From Promethearchaeota archaeon (lineage in GTDB: Archaea; Asgardarchaeota; Lokiarchaeia; Sigynarchaeales; SOKP01): a stretch of DNA of 9,944 bases. Below the pieces are notes generated by a model. It did no database searches, was not told where the DNA came from, and saw nothing but the letters and a program-made list of their open reading frames with translations. Both the position numbers and the translations under genes were made by a program. This document shows positions 1-5,827 of this stretch, piece by piece. The stretch lies in NCBI GenBank assembly GCA_004524425.1, contig SDNN01000098.1:1-9944 (forward strand), written 5' to 3'. Within the stretch, counting starts at the first letter, position 1, and each line of letters begins with the position of its first letter.

Positions 1-1
1 T

Positions 2-304
2 ACACTATTAGAAAAATTGAGAAAAGGACCAATGTCAGTTACTAATTGCTTGGATATATTGAATAATAATGAAGATTTATTTAATGAATTAATAGAAAAA
101 CGAATTATTTATGAAACAAAAGGAATCGTCCTTCTTCTTTCAGATATCCGATTTATTAAATTTACACCATACTATATTATCGAAAAAATTAACAAACGAT
201 ACAAGAATAAAGATATTTCTTTTAATGAATATTTTAGTCATTTAAAATTGCTCACTGAGCATTATGATAAAAACGAAAATATAATTGAATACGAGATAAT
301 TTGA
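2..304 (+). CDS. C-terminal fragment of an unrecognised protein (5' end outside window)
   Basis: The reading frame is open from the first bases of the window to a TGA at 302-304, so this is the 3' part of a gene that starts upstream. A TTG at 17 and an ATG at 32 are in frame, but neither has a clear SD and there is no reason to prefer them over an upstream start. The roughly 100 visible residues are rich in Lys, Ile, Asn and Glu, with helix-like segments and a short hydrophobic stretch (IVLLLSDI). No Cys motif, nucleotide-binding motif or convincing membrane span is visible. I do not recognise the family. A small helical or winged-helix-like C-terminal domain is possible but not supported by any motif. 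It converges on the reductase gene that ends at 356, with about 50 bp between them. Confidence 0.6.
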   Translation, partial: TLLEKLRKGPMSVTNCLDILNNNEDLFNELIEKRIIYETKGIVLLLSDIRFIKFTPYYIIEKINKRYKNKDISFNEYFSHLKLLTEHYDKNENIIEYEII

Positions 305-355
305 AAAATAAAAAAATTTTGTAGATGTTAAATATCACTGATTGATGATAATTTC

Positions 356-1231
356 TCATCGATCTAAGAAAAATTCTACCAGTCTTCTCAGTTTTCTTAC
401 ATTTTCATAAGTTTTTGAAGCTTGTTCCTCAAGATAGACGCTAAACGTATCCCAACTTTCTTTTTTATCTTCGGGTGCTTCATTAATCAGTTTCTTAACA
501 ATGTCAAAATCGATGGGGTAGATCAATTCATCATTTACTCGATTTGCTTTCTCTGATAATAAAAATACGTAATAATCATTCAATTCCCATGGATGCATCA
601 CACTATCTGGTTTATTGCCATCTCCAGCTTTTTTGCCTCGTAATAACCGTGTATCTACCATTGTCGGTAGGACTTGATTAAACGTGATATTTTCTTTTTT
701 ATATTCAGCTGCAAGTGCTTTTTGTAAGCCGACCGTAGCATATTTAGTGGCTGTATACGCCGCAAACATGGGCATGGCATTTGGATATGCTGCACTTCCC
801 GTGATGATGAATCTTGCTTTATCTTTTTTGTCATCTTTCTTAAGATAAGGATACACCGCTTTAAATGTATGAAAAACTCCGAGTATGTTAACGTCTAAGA
901 TAAAAGAAAAACGCTCTGAGTCAAATTCATGAGTTTTTCCCATTCTAGAAGCACCAGCATTCGCAATGACTCCATTTAATGCTCCCAACTCTTCATGGAA
1001 TTCTTTAAATAGTTTTTCGGTCTCAGAATATTTCGTGATATCAGCTGTTTTTACTACCACCTTGACATTAAGACCTGATTTTTCAATCTTTTGTTTAGTA
1101 TTGTTTAATTCATCAATGCTTCTGGATGTTATTCCAACATTAGCCCCTTCTTTAGCAATTGCGATTGCAATTGCTTCGCCAATACCCCGTCCCGATCCAG
1201 TTATGACAATGTTTTTTCCTTTTAATAACAC
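356..1231 (-). CDS. SDR-family NAD(P)-dependent oxidoreductase
   Basis: This is a classical short-chain dehydrogenase/reductase, a soluble Rossmann-fold enzyme that oxidises or reduces a hydroxyl/carbonyl group. The dinucleotide motif TGSGRGIG lies at residues 11-18. Arg37 after the second strand (TSRS) favours NADP(H). Asp64, the NAG motif at 91-93, and the full catalytic tetrad Asn115, Ser146, Tyr159, Lys163 (YTATK) are all present, so it should be active. At 291 residues it is longer than the usual 245-255. The extra part is a charged, helix-rich C-terminal tail from about residue 240, which could alter oligomerisation or substrate binding. The start is GTG: an in-frame stop lies just upstream, and GAGATGAT (1244-1237 on the minus strand) is a suitable SD. 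The substrate cannot be read from the sequence. The gene stands alone, divergent from the HdrC-like gene. Confidence 0.93.
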   Translation of the reverse strand: MLLKGKNIVITGSGRGIGEAIAIAIAKEGANVGITSRSIDELNNTKQKIEKSGLNVKVVVKTADITKYSETEKLFKEFHEELGALNGVIANAGASRMGKTHEFDSERFSFILDVNILGVFHTFKAVYPYLKKDDKKDKARFIITGSAAYPNAMPMFAAYTATKYATVGLQKALAAEYKKENITFNQVLPTMVDTRLLRGKKAGDGNKPDSVMHPWELNDYYVFLLSEKANRVNDELIYPIDFDIVKKLINEAPEDKKESWDTFSVYLEEQASKTYENVRKLRRLVEFFLDR

Positions 1232-1261
1232 ATCATATCATCTCAAATTTTGAAAATAAAT

Positions 1262-1272
1262 GATATATTAAA
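1262..1272 (-). promoter_or_regulatory. Candidate TATA box of the SDR gene
   Basis: On the minus strand this reads TTTAATATATC. It lies about 31 bp upstream of the GTG start, which would place transcription initiation close to the SD and give a very short leader. This fits archaeal TATA elements, but the background is AT-rich, so chance matches are easy. Confidence 0.4.
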
Positions 1273-1383
1273 TATTATTATTGCTTTATCAAAAAGTTAT
1301 TTCTTATGATTATCTAATTCACTTAATAATGGAACTGAGATTTCTTATTATTATTAGTCAATTTGCGGGTTCATCTTATTTTC

Positions 1384-1400
1384 AAAAACTAATAGTTTTT
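1384..1400. repeat. Interrupted palindrome upstream of the HdrC-like gene
   Basis: AAAAACTA and TAGTTTTT form perfect 8-bp arms around a single central A, followed by two more T. The centre is too tight for a stable hairpin, so a DNA-binding site for a dimeric regulator is more likely than an RNA structure. It lies about 60 bp before the HdrC-like start codon. The arms are A/T-rich, so chance is a real possibility. Confidence 0.35.
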
Positions 1401-1460
1401 TTACAATGAATTATGGTGATCATATAGAAAGAGAAATAAAATCAATACTTGTCTTAAATC

Positions 1461-1985
1461 ATGGATAATGATATTGAATCTGATGATGATTGGAATGATG
1501 AGTTCTTAAAAGAATTATCAGACGATGTGGAGCAGAATAAAAATATTAGGCAATGCATTTCCTGCGGAAAATGCGTGGGAGAATGTCCCGCTTCTAAAAT
1601 TTCCGATTTCAACATCAGAAAAATAATATCAAAAATATTAAAAGGAGATCGCAGTGTTTTAAAGGATCCATCCATATGGTATTGCTTTCTATGCGAAAGA
1701 TGTAAACGAGTATGTCCTAAAGAGGGCATTAACATTCCATTATTGATTTTGAATTTACGGAATGAGTCATTTAAGCGGGGATACGGACCGCGCTACAATG
1801 ATCTCACTAAATACGTGGAAATGGCTGAGCGTTTCCTCACAAATGGAACTGTCTTAGATGAACCTTTAGATGGTTCATTACCAAAGGAGAGAATGGAAGA
1901 ATTAAACGAAATATGCAATTTTGCCCGAATAAAGTATGTTTTTAAGGCAAGTGAAAAAGAAAAAAAGAAAAGAAAAAAATCATGA
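1461..1985 (+). CDS. hdrC: HdrC-like 2x[4Fe-4S] ferredoxin subunit (heterodisulfide reductase C family)
   Basis: The protein has two CxxCxxCxxxCP motifs at Cys32/35/38/42 and Cys75/78/81/85, with the spacing and flanking sequence (WYCFLC, then INIPLLILNLR) typical of HdrC. In this family the two cubane clusters pass electrons between a flavin or hydrogenase partner and the HdrB active site. The 174-residue length is near the family norm. Unusual features are a strongly acidic N-terminus (residues 1-24, many Asp/Glu) and a basic Lys-rich C-terminal tail (about 162-174). No membrane span is present, so it is cytosolic. The start ATG lacks an SD and may sit on a short or leaderless transcript. 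The HdrB-like gene follows after 39 bp, so the two are probably co-transcribed. The specific redox partner cannot be inferred from the window. Confidence 0.88.
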   Translation: MDNDIESDDDWNDEFLKELSDDVEQNKNIRQCISCGKCVGECPASKISDFNIRKIISKILKGDRSVLKDPSIWYCFLCERCKRVCPKEGINIPLLILNLRNESFKRGYGPRYNDLTKYVEMAERFLTNGTVLDEPLDGSLPKERMEELNEICNFARIKYVFKASEKEKKKRKKS

Positions 1986-2024
1986 ATTTGGAAATTTAAA
2001 AATAAATGATAAAAAATAAAAAAA

Positions 2025-3053
2025 ATGGAATTTGAAAATTTAGCTTTAGACTTTGAAAAAATAGAGAAAGAATATCCAGATCCATTAGATTTTTTCAAGG
2101 ATAAAAAGCTTTGTCTATTTAAAGCATGCCTCGAGAAATATTTTCCAGGAGTGAGATGGGGGATTCAAGATTTATTAGAGGAGTTGAATCTTAAGGTTAC
2201 TACTTGTAAAAACCAATCTTGTTGCTCTGGCACTTTTTTACAGAGAAATTTGATTACAAGGGCACAATTCTCTGCAATAAATGAAAGAAATATAAGTGAA
2301 ATAAATCAACAAGCAGACATTTTATTAGTGAGTTGTAATGGTTGTTATAACTCTTTATTAAGAGGTAGGGATTTCCTTAATGTCCCAGAGATAAGGAGGA
2401 AGACTCAAGAAATCTTGAATAATGTAAAAAAGAAAGAAGGTGGTGAATCATACCCTCATCAATACGATATTCTAGAAAAACCTAAGTTAAGAATAATTCA
2501 TGATTTAGATTTTTTATATTTAATAAAAGATCACGTAATAAATTCCCTCAAATTTGATCTCAGAGGACTTAAAGTAGCAACTCATTACGGATGTCATTAC
2601 TTAAATTTAGAACGAGATAAAAGGAACGATGATGGTACCTTAAAAAATGACTATTTTAAAGACAAAACTAAATTAGAGGATTTCATTGAATTATTTGGAG
2701 GTTTACCTGTTGATTATCAAGAACGAGAATCATGCTGCGGGTGGGGTGCCTCCCAAATAGTCTTACATCCTAAAGATGCTTTAAAAGTCACTTTTAAAAA
2801 GCTAAAAAGTGCTGAAAACGTTGACGCAGATTTCATGCTCATGCCTTGTCCCACATGTCTTTACACGTTGAGTAAACCCGAATTTAGAGATCAGATGGAT
2901 GACTTTTTTGGCGAGAGATTAGATCTGCCAACAATTCATTTAAACGAATTAATTGCCATCTTGAGAGGATGTGAAGAAGAACGCTGCATTACGCTAAAAC
3001 GTCAAGATAAGCGGATCATGGAAATTTATAATACTATTACTGAACAAGATTAA
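2025..3053 (+). CDS. hdrB: HdrB-like protein with two CCG (Cys-rich) domains
   Basis: The protein carries two CCG domains, the hallmark of heterodisulfide reductase subunit B, where each quintet of Cys binds a noncubane [4Fe-4S] cluster that cleaves disulfides. The first domain has Cys35, Cys66-Cys67 and Cys104-x2-Cys107. The second has Cys191, Cys238-Cys239 and Cys276-x2-Cys279. All ten ligands are present. Differences from methanogen HdrB are a 25-residue N-terminal extension before the first cluster motif and a charged insertion near residues 197-215, which lengthens the second Cys-to-CysCys gap to 46. At 342 residues it is longer than the usual 290-300. It follows the HdrC-like gene by 39 bp. 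No HdrA or flavoprotein lies in the window, so the electron donor and the disulfide substrate are unknown. It is cytosolic with no signal sequence. Confidence 0.88.
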   Translation: MEFENLALDFEKIEKEYPDPLDFFKDKKLCLFKACLEKYFPGVRWGIQDLLEELNLKVTTCKNQSCCSGTFLQRNLITRAQFSAINERNISEINQQADILLVSCNGCYNSLLRGRDFLNVPEIRRKTQEILNNVKKKEGGESYPHQYDILEKPKLRIIHDLDFLYLIKDHVINSLKFDLRGLKVATHYGCHYLNLERDKRNDDGTLKNDYFKDKTKLEDFIELFGGLPVDYQERESCCGWGASQIVLHPKDALKVTFKKLKSAENVDADFMLMPCPTCLYTLSKPEFRDQMDDFFGERLDLPTIHLNELIAILRGCEEERCITLKRQDKRIMEIYNTITEQD

Positions 3054-3069
3054 AAGGAGTAAGAAAAAA

Positions 3070-3468
3070 TTAGAAATTTTCTTCTATAGCATGCCTTGGG
3101 CACGAATCCAAGCATATTAAACATGCCAAGCAGCTATCTTCTGAATATTCTAGCTTAACTTCATCATCAAAATGTAAGGCATCAGTAGGACATAATGAAA
3201 TGCATGCTCCACATTGAACGCATTTATCCCAGTTAATAGATATTCTCCCTTTTTTATTTAATATCACGTTATTCTTTTCAAGCGATTCTGTTATAGTTTT
3301 AATTTTATCTTCGGGAATATCTAACAATATTGTTATTCCTGTAGGACTTGTAGAAAATTTCAAAATATTGAAAGAAATTTCATGTTTTAGAATTTCATTG
3401 ATTATTCTTGAATAATCTTTAATATCTTTAATCAAGCCAAATGGTAAAGTTATATTAACTATTGTCAT
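3070..3468 (-). CDS. NIL domain plus 2x[4Fe-4S] ferredoxin (homocysteine biosynthesis partner, MA1822-like)
   Basis: Residues 1-75 match a NIL domain, a small ferredoxin-like fold also found beside methionine transport ATPases. They are followed by two cluster motifs, Cys83/86/89/93 and Cys113/116/119/123 (CxxCxxCxxxCP). This architecture is that of the ferredoxin-like protein (MA1822 in Methanosarcina acetivorans) that works with the COG1900 protein to make homocysteine from aspartate semialdehyde and sulfide. It probably supplies electrons for the reductive step. The ATG at 3468 is preferred: GGAGATGAT lies directly upstream at good spacing, whereas a TTG six codons earlier would sit inside that SD. 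The protein is then 132 residues. It begins 24 bp after the stop of the COG1900 gene, so the two form an operon. Its end converges on the HdrB-like gene with a 16-bp gap. Confidence 0.9.
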   Translation of the reverse strand: MTIVNITLPFGLIKDIKDYSRIINEILKHEISFNILKFSTSPTGITILLDIPEDKIKTITESLEKNNVILNKKGRISINWDKCVQCGACISLCPTDALHFDDEVKLEYSEDSCLACLICLDSCPRHAIEENF

Positions 3469-3475
3469 GTTTATT

Positions 3476-3484
3476 ATCATCTCC
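3476..3484 (-). promoter_or_regulatory. Strong Shine-Dalgarno deciding the NIL-ferredoxin start
   Basis: The minus strand reads GGAGATGAT, close to the full complement of the archaeal 16S rRNA 3' end. It is followed after seven bases (AATAAAC) by ATG at 3468. It lies inside the short gap between the two operon genes and argues against the longer TTG-initiated frame. Confidence 0.7.
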
Positions 3485-3492
3485 AATACAAT

Positions 3493-4965
3493 TCATATTA
3501 TTTCCTCAGAGCTTATTATACCTACAACCTTGTTATCGTCATCTATGACAGGGAGGGCTGATATCTCATTTACTTTCATCTTCCGGGCAGCGACTTCAAT
3601 TGGTTCGTTACCTGTGGTAGTTATGACCTTTTTAGTAATGATTTCCTTCAAATCGTCTTTATCTCTTGCGATAGCTTTCGTTATATCAAAACTTGTTACA
3701 ATTCCCTTGAGAATGAGATCCCTGTTGGTAATTACTATGTGATTGACATTCTTATCGATAATCATTTCTGCAACAATTTTAATGTCACAGTCCTCATAAC
3801 ATATTGTAGCTTCCTTCATTAAATCTTTAACAAATCTTAGTTCTGAAGTTTGCTTCATTGGTTTAAAATCTGTACTGATTGGCAATGTTTCCGCTGGAGG
3901 ATTCAAGAAAAATTCACCTCGTTCTATCCAATGTTTTAATTCATTTGCTATTTTTCGAGCATGATGGAGAGAGCTCATTGACGAACATTTTACTTTCTTA
4001 CCTGCAAGATCAATGTTTCCACTCTTTAATTCTTTATAAGTAATTTCTCTCAATACTGGGCGATCCCTCCTTGGAATTCCATAATCAACGACCTCTGTAA
4101 CAATATCTTCATCCTTCACGGCAGTTTTTCTCGCTAAATCTTCATTTAAAATTGGGATGGGTATTCCAACTCCAACAAACATAGAAGTTCCATATTTTTC
4201 ATAATTTACTCCACGCAAGTATTCCGCGTTCATTTTCTTAAGATCGCCCTTTACAAAAAGCGTTCCAAATTTATTTTTAGGATTATGCTGCGTACCTGCA
4301 CCAATCACATATCCAACCCCTCCACCTAAAAATATTCTCGTTCCCATACCAATGGTTTCATAGTCCGGATCATTACATAATGGATTTAAACATCCAGATC
4401 CAGCATAATGGGCATTACCAAAATTAGGTAAAAGCTTTCCCATGTAGGTATATAACGTTTTTTCAGTGCTGTTTACAGCACAAACATATCTCTGGTAACT
4501 ATTACGTGGATTGCATAAAATTGCTTGGTTTAAATCATCAATGGTAAAGTGAGTATCTACTTCCCCTAAAGGATAACAATCTGTAGTGTTTGAGATGCCT
4601 CTTAGTCTTATCGGTTTGCCAGAAACAAGGTCTTCAAGCACATTCCCTCCACCATATTCAAATGGTCTTTTATCTGCCATTCTAGTAACTCCAATATAGC
4701 AATCCACTGCTGCGTTTCCGTGATATGCATGAACTTCATTTAACCACAAATGTTCAAATTTAATGGGAGGATCTGAATGACCAAAATTTAAAAATGCTCC
4801 GCTTGAGCACATTGGACCAAAAGTTCCGGTAGTAACTACATCTACCTCCTCAGCAGCAACTTTTACGCCATTCTCTTCGACATATTCTATCATTTCTTCG
4901 GCGGTTAAGACTACTGCGTTCCCATTTTTAATTTTGTCATTAATCTCTCCGTATGTTTTCGTCAA
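3493..4965 (-). CDS. Homocysteine biosynthesis protein, COG1900/DUF39 with C-terminal CBS pair (MA1821/MJ0100-like)
   Basis: Residues 1 to about 375 form the COG1900 (HcyBio) domain. It is Gly-rich (LGGGVGYVIGAGTQH at 213-227) and carries Cys53 (GPMCSSGAF) and Cys130 (TTDCYP), which by position match the two conserved Cys reported as important in the M. acetivorans homologue. That protein, with its NIL-ferredoxin partner, incorporates sulfur into aspartate semialdehyde to form homocysteine, the methionine precursor. Residues about 380-490 are two CBS domains. The CBS pair of the Methanocaldococcus homologue MJ0100 is known to bind S-adenosylmethionine and methylthioadenosine, so feedback control is plausible. 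The start is TTG: an in-frame stop sits directly upstream and GGTGAT (4974-4969) serves as SD. The length of 490 is normal for the CBS-containing form. It is first in an operon with the ferredoxin and divergent from a CBS-containing regulator. Confidence 0.94.
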   Translation of the reverse strand: MTKTYGEINDKIKNGNAVVLTAEEMIEYVEENGVKVAAEEVDVVTTGTFGPMCSSGAFLNFGHSDPPIKFEHLWLNEVHAYHGNAAVDCYIGVTRMADKRPFEYGGGNVLEDLVSGKPIRLRGISNTTDCYPLGEVDTHFTIDDLNQAILCNPRNSYQRYVCAVNSTEKTLYTYMGKLLPNFGNAHYAGSGCLNPLCNDPDYETIGMGTRIFLGGGVGYVIGAGTQHNPKNKFGTLFVKGDLKKMNAEYLRGVNYEKYGTSMFVGVGIPIPILNEDLARKTAVKDEDIVTEVVDYGIPRRDRPVLREITYKELKSGNIDLAGKKVKCSSMSSLHHARKIANELKHWIERGEFFLNPPAETLPISTDFKPMKQTSELRFVKDLMKEATICYEDCDIKIVAEMIIDKNVNHIVITNRDLILKGIVTSFDITKAIARDKDDLKEIITKKVITTTGNEPIEVAARKMKVNEISALPVIDDDNKVVGIISSEEII

Positions 4966-5009
4966 TCAATCACCAACTAGTATTGTGTTTTATTACCAAT
5001 AAAATTTAA

Positions 5010-5019
5010 GAATATAAAC
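5010..5019 (-). promoter_or_regulatory. Candidate TATA box of the homocysteine operon
   Basis: The minus strand reads GTTTATATTC, about 45-54 bp before the TTG start. With the usual 25-bp TATA-to-start distance, transcription would begin near 4988 and leave a leader of roughly 20-25 nt, enough to contain the GGTGAT SD. Confidence 0.45.
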
Positions 5020-5025
5020 ACTATT

Positions 5026-5039
5026 TTATTTATAAATAA
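5026..5039. repeat. 14-bp perfect palindrome, possible TATA of the regulator gene
   Basis: TTATTTATAAATAA is self-complementary. Its core TTTATAAAT is also a good archaeal TATA element in both directions. Used for the regulator, it would place transcription initiation near 5058 and give a leader of about 55 nt. It adjoins the inverted repeat at 5040-5061. Confidence 0.4.
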
Positions 5040-5061
5040 TTATGGTTTATTTTATCCATAA
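5040..5061. promoter_or_regulatory. Candidate operator: inverted repeat TTATGG-N10-CCATAA
   Basis: Two perfect 6-bp arms, 16 bp centre to centre, lie in the divergent spacer. The G/C pairs at the inner edge of each arm make this less trivial than the surrounding pure A/T sequence. Further matches outside the arms (TA on the left, TA on the right, one base removed) lengthen the symmetry. The spacing suits a dimeric HTH protein touching one face of the helix. The natural candidate ligand is the XRE-CBS regulator encoded next door. Confidence 0.45.
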
Positions 5062-5112
5062 ATAACATAAAAAATTCATTTATCTCATAAAGATTAGTCT
5101 AAAATGTAAAAA

Positions 5113-5673
5113 ATGCCAATACTTCCTGATTTAAACGAAATCAAGAATTTAAGAAAAAGACTTAATTTAACGCAAGAAGAATTACAAATAGCTTTAAGCA
5201 TACCCCAGGCAACTATTTCAAGGATAGAAAATGGATTAGGGAATCCCTCATATCTTACTGTGAAGAAGATTTTTGATTATTTAGAACACGAGAAGCTTAG
5301 TGATAAAAAGGAAGAGATTAATGCTGAAGATATTATGTCAAGAAAGATAATTTCAATCGATTCTAAATCTTCGATAAAAGATGTGGTCAATCTGATGAAT
5401 AAACATGATCTTTCTCAGATTCCCATTATCGATGATGATAAAAACATCGGTAGCATTACTTCAAAGAAAATCCAAAACCTCATTGCAGAAAACCACGATT
5501 TAATAAACATAAAATTAGAAATAATTAAGGAATTGCCATTTCCAGAAATCGAAAAAGATTGGCCACTTAAAGATGTTTCAAATCTTCTGTCAAGATATCC
5601 AGCAGTTTTAGTCAAAGAACACGGTAACTACGTAGGTATAATAACTGATGCCGATTTCCTTAAAGCTGCTTAG
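5113..5673 (+). CDS. XRE-family HTH regulator with two CBS domains
   Basis: Residues about 8-62 form a Cro/C1-type helix-turn-helix (LRKRLNLTQEELQIALSI, then QATISRIENG), with the recognition helix around ATISRIEN. Residues about 70-126 and 133-186 are two CBS motifs, each with the typical hydrophobic-Pro or hydrophobic-Val strand followed by a Gly-Ile-Ile/Thr turn (IPIIDDDKNIGSIT; AVLVKEHGNYVGIIT). CBS pairs bind adenosyl ligands such as AMP, ATP or SAM, so this is a one-component ligand-responsive DNA-binding protein. At 186 residues it is complete for this architecture (COG3620-like). The ATG at 5113 has no SD. Divergent placement against the COG1900 gene, whose product also has a CBS pair, suggests it controls that operon and itself. 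The ligand is inferred, not shown. Confidence 0.9.
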   Translation: MPILPDLNEIKNLRKRLNLTQEELQIALSIPQATISRIENGLGNPSYLTVKKIFDYLEHEKLSDKKEEINAEDIMSRKIISIDSKSSIKDVVNLMNKHDLSQIPIIDDDKNIGSITSKKIQNLIAENHDLINIKLEIIKELPFPEIEKDWPLKDVSNLLSRYPAVLVKEHGNYVGIITDADFLKAA

Positions 5674-5827
5674 ATCATGGATTATGAAATGCAAATCAAA
5701 ATAGATGTGATTAGATTTGTATTATTCTCTTATTTCATTAAATTCTATTCTCTCTTCCTTCTAAAATGAGAACATTATTAGTAAATGATTATTTTCTTTA
5801 CTTAAACCATAAATCAATTCTTTGAAA
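5674..5827. other. Gene-free spacer before the EamA transporter
   Basis: This 154-bp stretch contains a pyrimidine-rich run near 5741-5761 (TATTCTCTCTTCCTTCT), which could end transcription of the regulator. Its last 60 bases are AT-rich and must hold the transporter promoter if the gene has its own. No coding frame or strong structure was seen. Confidence 0.35.

Larger units (their letters stand above)
1232..1460. other. Divergent spacer between the SDR and HdrC-like genes
   Basis: This 229-bp gene-free stretch separates two outward-facing genes, so it should hold both promoters. It contains the TATA/SD of the reductase at its left end and an interrupted palindrome at 1384-1400. An AT-rich stretch precedes the HdrC-like start, with no convincing SD. 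No RNA gene or conserved protein-coding frame was seen. Confidence 0.5.
4966..5112. promoter_or_regulatory. Divergent regulatory spacer between the homocysteine operon and the HTH-CBS regulator
   Basis: This 147-bp spacer holds, from left to right: the SD of the COG1900 gene (GGTGAT, minus strand, 4974-4969); its candidate TATA (5019-5010); a 14-bp palindrome (5026-5039); an inverted repeat TTATGG-N10-CCATAA (5040-5061); and the SD-less leader of the regulator gene. The arrangement is that of a regulator sharing a control region with its target. Confidence 0.55.

Noticed and set aside
966..1253. A plus-strand 95-codon frame opposite the SDR gene.
   Set aside because: It lies antisense within a gene with a complete, well-supported SDR motif set, and its own translation shows no family features.
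1406..1468. A 20-codon ORF (ATG at 1406, TAA at 1466-1468) overlapping the first bases of the HdrC-like gene, a possible leader peptide.
   Set aside because: No SD, no recognisable peptide, and such short frames are common by chance.
3467..3742. A plus-strand 91-codon frame opposite the CBS region of the COG1900 gene.
   Set aside because: It is the complement of conserved CBS codons and spans the operon gap that holds a strong minus-strand SD.
4966..5112. A SAM riboswitch ahead of the homocysteine operon.
   Set aside because: The likely leader is only about 25 nt and no structured GC-containing RNA is visible; protein-based CBS control is a better fit.
5692..5719. Inverted repeat CAAATC-N16-GATTTG after the regulator gene, considered as a terminator or operator.
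   Set aside because: Short arms and a long spacer in AT-rich sequence; no T-tract directly follows.
5807..5814. CCATAAAT upstream of the transporter, matching one arm of the 5040-5061 repeat and suggesting shared regulation.
   Set aside because: Only a half-site is present with no facing TTATGG, and an 8-base AT-rich match is expected by chance.
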